From Pantoea sp. Ap-967 (GTDB lineage: Bacteria > Pseudomonadota > Gammaproteobacteria > Pseudomonadales > Pseudomonadaceae): a DNA stretch of 64,000 bases. The notes below the pieces were generated by a model that was given only the letters and a program-made list of their open reading frames with translations, made no database searches and was not told the origin of the DNA. Shown here one piece after another: positions 34,121-43,864 of this stretch (position 1 is its first letter; every line of letters begins with the position of its first letter). Made by a program: the position numbers and the translations under genes. Location: assembly GCF_011752565.1 (NCBI RefSeq), contig NZ_VWXK01000001.1, positions 372,001 to 436,000 of the forward strand. The letters run 5' to 3'.

Positions 34121-37100
34121 TCAATGCGGATAGTACGTGCGACCCGAGGCGATTTCGAAGCCTGGCATGCTGATAGACGGGCTGTGAGCACCCGGCAAGC
34201 GCCGCCACCATGGCATGCGCTGCAGCGGAATGTTGAAGGCGGCCCCGGTGTCGAGGTTCTTCATGAAACTGGCCCGCATCACATAAATGACGTTGTCGTA
34301 ACCATACACCGGCCTGCGCAACACATCGGCCAACTGCTGCGCCGCACCACTGCGCCCGCCCTTGCAGGCCAGCAACACCATCGGCTGGCTGGCGGGCGTG
34401 CCCAGTTGCTGGTGCCTCGGGGCGATCTCCCGCAGCGCCACCTGCCGGGCGTTTTCCATGCGCCCTTGTGCATTCATCAATTTGCCGCCAGGCGAACCAT
34501 GGGTTTCGAACGCGGTATAGCCCTGGCCCCAGACATTGCGGTGGAAGGCCACGTCGTTTTCCAGCCCCTCGCTGTACAGCACATCGGCATAGCCGCGAAC
34601 GAACTTGACGGGTGACGGCGATTGCTGGGCCGGTGTCGCCCGCACCGGTGTGCTGGCCAGCCGGTGCAACAGCCTCGCAGCTTGTGGTGCCAGGGTCAGG
34701 GCTGAGCTGGCCAGCGCTGCGTTCATGGGTGAGCTGAGCACCGGCGTGGAAGCTGCGGGTGGAAGTACCATTGAGCTCACGTTCGCACAGCTGGCCGCTG
34801 GCGTTGTAGCGATACAGGCAAACATCCCTGCCGTATTCGGCGCACACCAGGCGGCCGTGGGCATCCCAGGCCAGGCGGCGGCCCAGGCTGTCGCTGCTAA
34901 GCCGCCCACAGGCGTCGTAAGTCAGCTCGATACGAGCAGGCCAACAGGGTGCGTGTGGCTGATGGCGATGGCTTGGGTCGGGTCTTGCGAGGCGTACCTG
35001 TAACGGGCGATGTCCTGGCTGCCGTCGACAAAGGTGCTGGTGACTTGCTGATGACCATTCAGGGCATTGAAGGTGAACCGTTGCTCGACGATCGGGTTGC
35101 CGTAGGGGTCCGCTGGCGCGGCATCGGTATTGGCCGTGTAGCGTACCAGTCGGCAGCGCTGGTCGTACTCGAAATGCTCTTGGCCGTGGGTGTCCCCGTG
35201 TTGCCAGGTGCGCGACACCAACTGGTCGAGCCCGTCATACAGTAGGGTCTGAAGGTAAGTCTGCTCGCCCTCACCTTGGTTCGTGATGAACCGCACTTGG
35301 TGCTCGCGCCCCATGCCGTCATAGCTCAGCGCTTTGATCAACTGGCGGCCATTGCTGAGGTCGGTCGTGGTCTGGCTGGCCAAGCGTGCCAGTGGGTCGT
35401 ATCGCAACTGCGTGCGGACATCGCCCACCACCACCCTGCTCAGGCGCCCGAACGCATCATATTCACGCTCATGCTGGACACCTGCGGCGTCGACCAGGCT
35501 CAAGGGCAGGCCTCTGAGCGAATACTGCCACTGGCTGCTGGCGGCATCGCCATTGACCTCCCAGGTATCGCGCTGGACCAACCCGGCATTGGAAAACGCC
35601 CAGCGTTGTTGGCCTTGGGCGCCGTCGGCCTGCAGGGGCGTTGCAAGCGTGGGGTGATAAAGCAGTTGCTGCTGTGGCGCACCGTCGGCGGTGACGCTGA
35701 GCAGGGCATTGTCCAAGTCTGGGCTGTAGGTGTAGGCCAGGCGCTTGCCGTCGGCCAGCACATTGCTGCGCGGCGGCAGCTGCCCTGCCTGGTACCGGTA
35801 ATGCGTGGTGTAGCCCCCCACGCTCACCGAGCGTTGTCGCCCAAGGCCATCGAACACCTGGCGGCCAAGCGTGATCGGTGTTGCCAGGGCTGGCGGGCTG
35901 GCACTGGCGCGCAGGGTAACGGCTTCAGGATGATGGCCGTCACTGTGGGGGGCATAGTGCCAATTGAGGGTGACACCGTCGGCGAGTTGCTGCTCGACCA
36001 GCCGTGAGAAGCCATCATGGCGTAAACCCAAGGTGCTGTGCGGCAATTCCCCAAGCAACAGATGTTGCCAGGTTACCCGGCCCAGCCCATCGTGTTCGAG
36101 CTGCACCTTTCTCAGCAACTGGCCAGTGGCATCGAGCCACCGGCATTCCACCACACGCCCGGCAGCATCGGCCAGGCTGACTTGCCGCGGGCCAAGCAGG
36201 CTGCCTGCCGCCTGCCATTGTTCGGTGCGGCGTGCGATCACATCGTGCCTGATGTGATGCTCGACTCCTTGCGCGCCGGTGTGCAGGCACAGGTTGCCCC
36301 AACCGTCGTAGCGATAGGTGCTGGTCAGGCACAGCGCCGGCCTGCGCTCGCCCAGCCAGTCCAAAGCCGTTTCGCCTGCCAGGCGGCCCAGCGCGTCGAA
36401 GCGGTAGTGGGTGATGTCGCGAAACACGTCGGGCGCATGGTCCAGGTCTTCCAGCTGCACCCGGACCGTGCGGCCATCGCCATCCAGCCATTGACGTTGG
36501 CGACGGCCAGTCACGTCTACCTGCTCGACCATGTTGCGCGGCCCCGCCTCGGCAGCCGCGCGTGCGTGGGCCACGGCATCGTTGAGGTGGTAGCGAACCA
36601 GACGCTGCTGTTCATGGGCGCTGCCCCTTGCCATCACGGTGTGGGTCAAACGCCCGGCCTGGTCGTAGGTGAAATGCGCGCAGGCTCCGTTGGCGCTGCG
36701 CTCCCAGGTGATGGCGCCGGTCACCAGGCAATGGCCAGTGCTGGAAGTCGCGCGGTTGAGTTCGTCGTCCTCGAAACCGATCACGCTGGTTTCGGTCACC
36801 AGGGTGTCGCCGTCGAGGCGGTAGTTGTGCTGGTGGCCGGTGGGCTTGCCCCCTAGCGTGGTGACCTGCTGAGCCTGGTAGCCATAGAAAGTGCCAGGTG
36901 TCAGGTTGTAGGCCAACTCGACCCGTTTCAACAGCACCCCTGCGCTGTTGTCCCGGCTTTCCTGGGCGGTAATCACTGCTCGTCTGATACAGGTTGTCCT
37001 GGCCTGCTTGATAGGCATGAGGCTGTTCACTGGCATAACCCAGGAAGTTATGGTCGCCCAACCAGTCGTACTGATGGTGCCTGTCATTGCCCGGCACCCC

Positions 37101-38009
37101 GGTCGAGTGCGTCCAACCGGTGATACGCGGCAGTGACGCCAGCGGGGAGCCAGCGGGCAACTGGTGGCCCTCACGGCCCTGGGCCCAGTGCAGGCTGTCG
37201 CGAGCGCCCAGTGGGCTTGTGCACTCGCAGGGCAGTAACAGCGTGTGCCCGCTTTCCAGCGTGGCCTGTTCATACTCGATGCACAGGGGCGTTTGCACGC
37301 CCGGTAGCTTGATCTGGGTAAGCGTGTCGTTGCTCAGGTGCAGCTCGATCTCGCTGGCCTGCGCCGTGCCGGGGTTGAGCGCCATACGGACCAGGCCGGG
37401 GCTGCGGTTCACGCTGAGCAAGATGCGTTGTTCGTCGCGCACACGGGCCAACTGAGGCGGGCCATCGGTGGCGGGCGACCAGTCGACGAACAGCTTGTCG
37501 CCCAGCGGCGAGTGTATTTCGTCCAGCACATAGCGGGGGCTGTCGCCATGCTGGCGCAAGAGCTCGCAATCGCCGCGCTTGTGGTCCAGGCGCAAGCGCC
37601 CGTCCACCTGCCGGCTCAGGCGCACGACTTCAAGCTTCTGATCCACCAGCGGCCAAGGCGCGCTGCCGCTGAGGTCGCTGGCCGACAGGTCAATGGCAAA
37701 GCGCTCGCCGCTGGCCAGGTTGAGCACGGGATACTCCGTGTCCAGGTCAACCTCTGAGACGTGCAGCGACCACCCCAGGCCATAACCCTTGTCAATGGCC
37801 GATGTGAGGGTGTTGAACGACAGGTTTGGCGACAGGCTGGGCCCACGCAACTGGTTGCCCGCTGCCAAGGGCAACGCCAGCGCCAAGGTAAATTGGCCGG
37901 TGCGTGGGTCTACCCCACACTTGAAGTGGTCGGAAAAATTAAACGCTTGGGTATGAATCTGCTCGGTTGACATAGGCGGCCGTTGGGGGGTTGTGACAGA
38001 GGCGGTCAT
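34121..38009 (-). pseudogene. Rhs/TccC-like toxin gene, multiply frameshifted
   Basis: The start (ATG at 38009, overlapping the upstream stop) opens with VDPRTGQFTLALALP and LSPNLSFNT, typical of Rhs/TccC proteins of Pseudomonas, and YD-type repeats follow. The frame breaks near 36980 (after DNLYQT), where the sequence continues in another frame (RVELAYNLTPGTFYGYQ). It breaks again at 34935, where one missing C would restore GLPRIELTYDACG, and again near 34720. The usual Rhs core (LGNGYRAYNP...) is absent. The last 165 residues form a distinct C-terminal domain in which THGSPGGKL and VLLACKGG place a His and a Cys. The full protein cannot be made as it stands. Confidence 0.82.
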
Positions 38010-38938
38010 TGACCGATGCGAAAGTCGATCAGGTTGCCCTTGGCAGCGGGCTGCATCTCGATGATGTGCTCGTTGCCCTGCTGGTCTAAAAGCCCCCAGC
38101 GGCTGATTCGGCGTATTTCGGGGTAACCCGGTTTGTCGTAATCGACGTTCAGCACCCGAATGAAGTTCATCGTCCCGGGGGTTCGGTTGATCACCACCTG
38201 TTCCCCGTAAGCCCGCCACGTGAACGTGGGGCCGACGGCAAAGGCGTAGTGAAAAAAACTGTCCGCCCGATAGGGGCCGCCCAGCTGCAACGCCGGCCGG
38301 TTGTCGACATAGCCCTCGTAGTATTCACTGGCACTGGGCGTGGCGTAGCAGCGGCTCTCGATGATTCGCAGGTTCGGGTCTTTGAAGCCCAGCGTGTACA
38401 GGTCGAGGTCGAAGTGGCCGCCTTCCAGGGGCTGGGCGGCCAAGTCATCGCGCAACAGCTCGAAATGTTCCTTGCCCAGGCGCAACGGGGGCACCGACTC
38501 TATCGTCACCGAAGACCTGAAGAAGCCCTCATTACTGACGAAACGTTCGCCGTCGGCCATCCAGATACTGGCGTACACGGTATCGAGGCTGCCTCCCGGG
38601 CGCTTGGAGCTGACGTAGAAACGCCGCCGCCGCGTCTGCCTGGATGCGCTGGGCAGCGTGGCGGGCAGAAAGCCTGAGGCACTGTGGTACTCGAAGCGCG
38701 GGTCGCGTTCATCCAGGGCGAACAGTTCACCGTCGAGGTGGTGCAGTTGGCCTTGGTCATCGATCTGCACCAGGCTGATAGACGCCATTTGCTGGTCGTC
38801 GAGCCTTTGCCCCTCGCGAGGCTCGACGGTCACGGTCACTTCGACTTCTTGATGACCGTTGGCGTACACACGGTTGGAATGCGAGGTGATGTCGACACGG
38901 AAACGGCGAAGCCACAGGTAGGCTTGGGGATTGCTCAT
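38006..38938 (-). CDS. Conserved hypothetical protein in front of Rhs/TccC-like gene
   Basis: A 310-residue protein starting MSNPQAYLWLRRFRVDI. It has no signal peptide and no membrane segment; the composition is mixed alpha/beta with repeated strand-like patches (VEVTVTVEP, FRSSVTIESVP, YGEQVVINRTPG). I do not recognise a domain. Its stop overlaps the Rhs-like start (ATGA), so the two were meant to be made together, and it may assist folding or delivery of that toxin. Unlike its partner it appears intact. Confidence 0.6.
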   Translation of the reverse strand: MSNPQAYLWLRRFRVDITSHSNRVYANGHQEVEVTVTVEPREGQRLDDQQMASISLVQIDDQGQLHHLDGELFALDERDPRFEYHSASGFLPATLPSASRQTRRRRFYVSSKRPGGSLDTVYASIWMADGERFVSNEGFFRSSVTIESVPPLRLGKEHFELLRDDLAAQPLEGGHFDLDLYTLGFKDPNLRIIESRCYATPSASEYYEGYVDNRPALQLGGPYRADSFFHYAFAVGPTFTWRAYGEQVVINRTPGTMNFIRVLNVDYDKPGYPEIRRISRWGLLDQQGNEHIIEMQPAAKGNLIDFRIGQ

Positions 38939-39070
38939 GAAAGGCACCTTGGTTGGAGATGCCGCCATTGAGCCCATCCGCGAAGCATGATGGTGGGTGA
39001 ATAACTACGGCCATGGCCACGGTAAAAGCAGCAAATGCCCCTCTACCCAGCAGCACGCCCTCGCATTGAT

Positions 39071-39090
39071 ATGAGAATAGTTATCAATTA
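39071..39090. promoter_or_regulatory. Fur box upstream of the FecI-type sigma gene
   Basis: ATGAGAATAGTTATCAATTA fits the Pseudomonas Fur consensus form GAGAATNNTTATCA. It lies about 30-50 bases before the sigma-factor start, where Fe-Fur would block transcription when iron is plentiful. Confidence 0.75.
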
Positions 39091-39120
39091 TTATTCTTCG
39101 CCTGTTCGGGGGGACACCGC

Positions 39121-39627
39121 GTGAGTGACGATTGGCTGGGGCTTTTGTACACAGAGCAAAGAAGCTGGCTGACGGCCTGGCTCTATCGCCGGCTGGGCTG
39201 CAACAGCCAGGCCGCAGACCTGGCCCAGGAAACCTTCCTGCGCCTGCTCACCGTGCAACGCAAGACCGGCGAAACGTTACCCCTGGAACGCCCGCGCGCG
39301 TATCTGGCAACCGTGGGCAAGCGGCTGGTCTGCGACTATTTCCGCCGCCAGTCGCTGGAGCGCGCCTACCTCGACATGCTCGCCACGATGCCAGAAGCCT
39401 TCAATCTGTCGCCGGAAGAGCAATGGCAAATGCGCGAGACGCTGCACCAGCTCGATGCCTTGCTCGACCAGATGAAACCGGTGGTGCGCCGGGTGTTTCT
39501 GCTGGCCCAGCTGGACGGCCTCACCTACCTGCAGATCGCAGCGCAACTGGGCATCGGTGAACGCACGGTCAAGCGCCACATGGCCAGTGCCTTCGAAGCC
39601 TGCATTCTGAATGACGTAGGCTTTTGA
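39121..39627 (+). CDS. FecI-type ECF sigma factor
   Basis: A 168-residue iron-starvation sigma factor from a GTG with a GGGGGGA site upstream. Region 2 is visible in DLAQETFLRLL and RAYLATVGKRLVCDYFRRQ, region 4 in LTYLQIAAQLGIGERTVKRHMASAF. It would direct RNA polymerase to the TonB-receptor promoter after a signal from the anti-sigma factor encoded next (overlap TGATG). A Fur box precedes it. Confidence 0.9.
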   Translation: MSDDWLGLLYTEQRSWLTAWLYRRLGCNSQAADLAQETFLRLLTVQRKTGETLPLERPRAYLATVGKRLVCDYFRRQSLERAYLDMLATMPEAFNLSPEEQWQMRETLHQLDALLDQMKPVVRRVFLLAQLDGLTYLQIAAQLGIGERTVKRHMASAFEACILNDVGF

Positions 39628-40565
39628 TGCCCGCCCCCACGCCCATCAGCCGTGAAGTCGCCCGCCAGGCAGCGCACTGGCTCGTGCTGATGCACGAACA
39701 CCCCCTGAGCACCGCGCAACAGCAGGCCTGCGAGCGCTGGCGGCAAACCGACCCTGAACATGAACGGGCCTGGCAGCGCATGCAACAGGTGCAACAACAG
39801 CTGGGCGGCGTGCCCACCGCCATCGCCCGGGGCACCCTGAACCGAGAGCGGCGCCAGGCCCTGAAAGCCCTGCTGGTGCTGGCCGCAATCGCCCCCGCCG
39901 GCTACCTGGGCTACCGCTTCGGTACCCGCCAGGGCTGGATGGCCGATTACCGTACCGTAGTAGGCGAGCGCCAGCAGATGACGCTTGCCGATGGCAGCAT
40001 TATCAACCTGAACACCGACACGGCCATCGATGTGCGCTTCGATGCCGAGCAGCGGATGATTCGTCTGCTGCGGGGAGAAATCATGGTGAGCACTGGCGCT
40101 GACGCCCATGGCCGCCCCCTGCGGGTTATCAGCGAACAGGGCGTGATGCAACCCTTGGGGACGCGCTTCAGCGTACGCCAGTTCGAAGGGACGACGCAGC
40201 TTGCCGTGTTTGCCGGCAGCGTTCGCGCAACACCTTCAAGGGGGGCGCCACAGGTGGTCGAAGCCGGCCAGCAACGCCTGTTCAGTGACAATGCCTTCGG
40301 GCCATTGCGCAAGGCCAGCCAGCAGGCGGCGGCCTGGACGCTCGGGCAGCTGGTAGCCGATGACCTGTCGCTGAAGGCGTTCATTGACGAACTGGCCCGC
40401 TATCGCAGCGGTCGCCTGCACTGTGACGACGCTGTTGCGGGCCTGCGCATCAGCGGTGGCTTCCAGCTCGACAACACCGATGCCATCCTTGCCGCATTAC
40501 CGACGACTTTGGCGGTCAAGGTGACCTACCGCACCCGCTATTGGGTGACGATCAGCAGAGCGTGA
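39627..40565 (+). CDS. FecR-family anti-sigma regulator
   Basis: A 312-residue inner-membrane protein: a cytoplasmic N-terminal part with the conserved REVARQAAHWLVLM...ACERWRQTDPEHERAWQRM, one membrane segment at about 75-92, and the periplasmic FecR domain (YRTVVGERQQMTLADGSIINLNTDT). The ATG overlaps the sigma stop. It relays the occupied state of the TonB receptor to the sigma factor. Confidence 0.9.
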   Translation: MPAPTPISREVARQAAHWLVLMHEHPLSTAQQQACERWRQTDPEHERAWQRMQQVQQQLGGVPTAIARGTLNRERRQALKALLVLAAIAPAGYLGYRFGTRQGWMADYRTVVGERQQMTLADGSIINLNTDTAIDVRFDAEQRMIRLLRGEIMVSTGADAHGRPLRVISEQGVMQPLGTRFSVRQFEGTTQLAVFAGSVRATPSRGAPQVVEAGQQRLFSDNAFGPLRKASQQAAAWTLGQLVADDLSLKAFIDELARYRSGRLHCDDAVAGLRISGGFQLDNTDAILAALPTTLAVKVTYRTRYWVTISRA

Positions 40566-40638
40566 TTTTTTTTGGCCCGTTTTCTTTCGGTGTCCGTCCT
40601 AGCTAGCAATCCGTTATCTCTTAAGGACACCTCGCTCC

Positions 40639-43050
40639 ATGACGCACCCCTCCTTTCCCCGGTCGGCCCTGGGCAGTACGCTCGCCCTCTCGTTGCTTAC
40701 GCTGGCCCTTGCCATGCAACCGCTGCAGGCCCAGGCGGATTCAGCCGCTCACCGCTACAGTGTCGAGCCCGCGAGCCTGAGCCAGGCACTGACCGCGTTC
40801 AGCGCTCAGGCCAAGATCACGGTGCAGTTCACCCCCGCCATGGTTCAGGGGCTGAGCACTGCCGGGCTTCAGGGCGACTACAGCGTGGACCAGGGCTTTG
40901 CCACCCTGCTGGCCGGTTCCGGGCTGGCCGCGGTCGAGCTTGGGGAGCGGGTGTATGGGCTGGTCAAGGTCAGCGCGGATGAAACGGGCGCGCTGACGCT
41001 GCCGGACGTGCATATCAATGGCCAGCGCGCAGACGGCTCGGCGGCGGCCGGTTATGTCAGCGAGAACATCAGCAGTGTCGGTGCACTGGGCGGCATGAAG
41101 CTGCAGGACACGCCCTACTCGATCAGCGTGACGTCCCAGGCGCTGCTCAAGAACCTGCTGGCGACTTCGACCGACGATGTGCTCAAGCACCACCCGTTCA
41201 CCCAGCTTTATTCGCCCAAGAGTGCCGGGTACGCCAGTGCGGTGACCATTCGCGGTTTCGGTAGCTCGGCCAGCCTGAACATTGCCAACGACGGGCTGCG
41301 CTTCAGCACCCAGGCCGATGCTGGCAACTTCATCGAAGACACCGAGCAGCTGGAAGTGGTAACCGGGCTCACGGGCTTTCTGTATGGCCCGGCGTCTCCC
41401 GGCGGCTTGGTGAACTATGTGCTCAAGCGCCCGACCTACCAGCGCTACAACAGCGTCACGCTCGGCAATGCCGGGGGCGAAAACTACTACCTGCACGGCG
41501 ACTTCGGTGGGCCCATCGACAGCGAAGGCAAGTTCGCCTACCGGCTCAACGTGCTGACGCAGGATGGCGAAACCGCCATCGACCTGCAAAAGCGCCGCCG
41601 GCACATGGTCAGCCTGGCCCTGGACTGGAACGTCAGCGACGACCTGCAAGTGCAGTTCGACGCCTCCCACAAAGAAAGCCGCACCAGCGGGCTGACCAGC
41701 TACTGGTACTTCGCCAACCAGGCCTTGCGCCCAAGCGCCGCGTCCCTGCACACCGACAAACTCTACAGCCAGCGCTGGGCGTTCTCCGACAACGTTACCG
41801 ACAAGGCCGGCGTGCGCGCCAAGTGGCGCCTGAACGATACCTTCAGCCTGCGTGCAGCCTTCGCGGCGCAGCAATACACCCAGGAGTACACCTACACCGG
41901 CCCGCAGGTCGATGCGCCTGGAAAATACACGCAACCGCTGTATGCGTTCGCCCCGCTCGATACCCAGGAATACTCTGGCTACCTGTTCCTCGACTCGCAG
42001 TTCGCCACAGGCCCGCTGGAGCACAAGGTCACCCTGGGTTACCAGGGCAACAGCGCGCGCAGCCTGATGTACCAGGACCATATCCCGAGCCAGCAATACA
42101 CCTCGGTCACCGGCTCGGCCATCTCGCTGGACAGCCAGCCGCAGGTCAGCCAGCCAGCTTATTCAATCGGCCATGGTGCGCAGCACATTTCCAGCACCAC
42201 CGACACCCACAACCTGTTGGTTGGCGACATCATCACCTTCAACGAGCAGTGGTCGACGATCCTCGGCGCAACCCACACCCAGATCAGCGCCTACAACAAC
42301 GACTTCGTCTATTCGGCCATCCCGCGCAAAACGGAGTACGACAAGCGCACAACCTCCCCCAACGTCTCGCTGATCTACAAGCCCGTGCCCTGGTTGACGA
42401 CCTACGTCACCTATATCGAAGGCTTGCAAAGTGGCGGCGTAGCCCCGGCCAGGGCGATCAATGCCGGCAGTGCCCTGGCGCCGCAAATCAGCAAGCAATA
42501 CGAAATCGGTGCCAAGGCGACGCTTGGGGAAACACTGGTGACCCTGGCCCTGTTCAACATCGACAAACCCAATGCCTACACCAACGCCTCGCGGGTGTAC
42601 GTTCAGGATGGGCGCCAGGAAAACAACGGCCTGGAGTTCAGCGTTACCGGCAAGGTCACCCCGCAGTTGACACTGGTCAGCGGTTTCTCCCTGATCGACC
42701 CTGAGGTGAAGAAGGGTGCCACGGCGGCGAACAATGGCAACGCGCCGATCAACGTGGCCAAGCAAATGGCCAAGGTCTATGCCGAATACGATGTGGCCTC
42801 GGCGCCAGGCTTGGCCATCACCGGTGGTGCGTTCTACACGGGCAGGCAGTACACCGACGAGGCCAACCACTACAGCCTGCCGTCGTTCACCACCTTTGAT
42901 GCAGGCGCACGGTATCGGTTGCCGCTGGGCGACAACAACCTGACCCTGCGCATGAACCTGAGTAACCTGACGGACAAGAAATACTGGCTCAACAGCAGCT
43001 ACCTGGGCGATCCACGTACCCTGGCGTTCTCGGCGCAGCTGGAGTTCTGA
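40639..43050 (+). CDS. TonB-dependent siderophore receptor with N-terminal signalling domain
   Basis: An 803-residue outer-membrane receptor. It has a signal peptide (cleavage near AQADS), the STN signalling domain (residues about 40-110: LSQALTAFSAQAKITVQF), a plug domain with GFGSSASLNIANDGLRF and a 22-strand-type barrel that ends TLAFSAQLEF with a C-terminal Phe. The STN domain and the sigma/anti-sigma pair upstream mark it as a transducer that induces its own synthesis. No siderophore biosynthesis genes are near, so it may take up a foreign siderophore. Confidence 0.9.
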   Translation: MTHPSFPRSALGSTLALSLLTLALAMQPLQAQADSAAHRYSVEPASLSQALTAFSAQAKITVQFTPAMVQGLSTAGLQGDYSVDQGFATLLAGSGLAAVELGERVYGLVKVSADETGALTLPDVHINGQRADGSAAAGYVSENISSVGALGGMKLQDTPYSISVTSQALLKNLLATSTDDVLKHHPFTQLYSPKSAGYASAVTIRGFGSSASLNIANDGLRFSTQADAGNFIEDTEQLEVVTGLTGFLYGPASPGGLVNYVLKRPTYQRYNSVTLGNAGGENYYLHGDFGGPIDSEGKFAYRLNVLTQDGETAIDLQKRRRHMVSLALDWNVSDDLQVQFDASHKESRTSGLTSYWYFANQALRPSAASLHTDKLYSQRWAFSDNVTDKAGVRAKWRLNDTFSLRAAFAAQQYTQEYTYTGPQVDAPGKYTQPLYAFAPLDTQEYSGYLFLDSQFATGPLEHKVTLGYQGNSARSLMYQDHIPSQQYTSVTGSAISLDSQPQVSQPAYSIGHGAQHISSTTDTHNLLVGDIITFNEQWSTILGATHTQISAYNNDFVYSAIPRKTEYDKRTTSPNVSLIYKPVPWLTTYVTYIEGLQSGGVAPARAINAGSALAPQISKQYEIGAKATLGETLVTLALFNIDKPNAYTNASRVYVQDGRQENNGLEFSVTGKVTPQLTLVSGFSLIDPEVKKGATAANNGNAPINVAKQMAKVYAEYDVASAPGLAITGGAFYTGRQYTDEANHYSLPSFTTFDAGARYRLPLGDNNLTLRMNLSNLTDKKYWLNSSYLGDPRTLAFSAQLEF

Positions 43051-43076
43051 CTTGGCCTGGAGCCAGTTGCAGCGGG

Positions 43077-43592
43077 CTACCCCCTGTCAGGCACCGGCAG
43101 CGCGGCATCACTGTTCCAGGCCGTGACCGGGCGGCTGAACAGGTTTTCGGTCTGGAAGTGCGCCATGCGCCACTGCTGCTCTTCCAGTTCGAAGCGCACC
43201 GTCAGGCGTGCGGCGTTGAGGTGGGAGGCACCGTCGCTGAATGTGCTGGTCTGGAGCATTACCCAGGTTGCCTGCCCTTGGTGGCCATCGACTTCGATGA
43301 CCTCGCTGGTCAGGAAGTGCACGTTGAGGGCGAAGTGTGCGGGTGTCTTCATGTAGGTGGCGAACATCGCCCTGATGGCCTCGCGGCCACGGTAGCCACC
43401 GAAGCTGGACGCGTATTTGGCGCCCTTGCCTTCCCATACGGCGTCGCGGGTGAACAGTTGCGCCAATTCTTCCAGCGGCGTGGTGGCATCCAGCGCATCG
43501 CACAAGGCCATGTAGCGGTTGATGCAAACCCGGATGGCTTGCTGGCTTTCAAAGCGGCGCAAGCGCTCGCGCAGTTCGGCAATCTCGGTCAT
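43077..43592 (-). CDS. iacI: SnoaL/NTF2-like protein of indole-acetate catabolism (IacI)
   Basis: A 171-residue SnoaL_4/NTF2-like fold protein: helical start LRERLRRFESQQAIRVCINRY, then LFTRDAVWEGKG and FALNVHFLTSEVIEVDGHQGQATWVML. In the iac gene cluster of P. putida 1290 a protein of this type is iacI, following iacH. The gene is read in the same direction as the amidase gene, but a REP-type region separates them. Its biochemical role is not established. Confidence 0.8.
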   Translation of the reverse strand: MTEIAELRERLRRFESQQAIRVCINRYMALCDALDATTPLEELAQLFTRDAVWEGKGAKYASSFGGYRGREAIRAMFATYMKTPAHFALNVHFLTSEVIEVDGHQGQATWVMLQTSTFSDGASHLNAARLTVRFELEEQQWRMAHFQTENLFSRPVTAWNSDAALPVPDRG

Positions 43593-43864
43593 GGGCAAGG
43601 TCCTATGGAGAAATCGTAACCATCTGATTTAAAACATATCTTTGTAGGAGCGAGCGTAGCTCGCGATGGGGCGCGCAGCGGCCCCAAGGTTGCAGCTTCG
43701 CGGCTCATCACGCCGGGGCTGCTTTGCAGCCCATCGCGAGCTGCGCTCGCTCCTACCAGGTGCAGCGTGCGCGCTTGAAAACGCAATCTGGCGCCTCGCG
43801 ATGGGGCGCGCAGCGGCCCCAGGGTTACCGCTTCGCGGCTCAACACACCGGGCTGCGCTCGCAC
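43593..43864. repeat. REP-type palindrome cluster between iacH and iacI
   Basis: Bases 43644-43672 (GTAGGAGCGAGCG...ATGGGGC) and 43729-43756 are an imperfect inverted pair. A second unit repeats directly: TCGCGATGGGGCGCGCAGCGGCCCC at 43661 and again at 43796, each followed by a related 30-base tail. The second direct copy ends only a few bases from the iacH stop. GTAGGAGCGAGC is the common Pseudomonas REP head. Confidence 0.85.

Noticed and set aside
34922..36856. Plus-strand ORFs across the Rhs-like region (for example 36038-36856)
   Set aside because: They are antisense shadows of a GC-rich coding frame; none shows a domain or ribosome site.
43642..43864. Repeats between iacH and iacI considered as a CRISPR-like array
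   Set aside because: Only two direct copies exist, of unequal ends and REP type, with no spacer regularity or cas genes.
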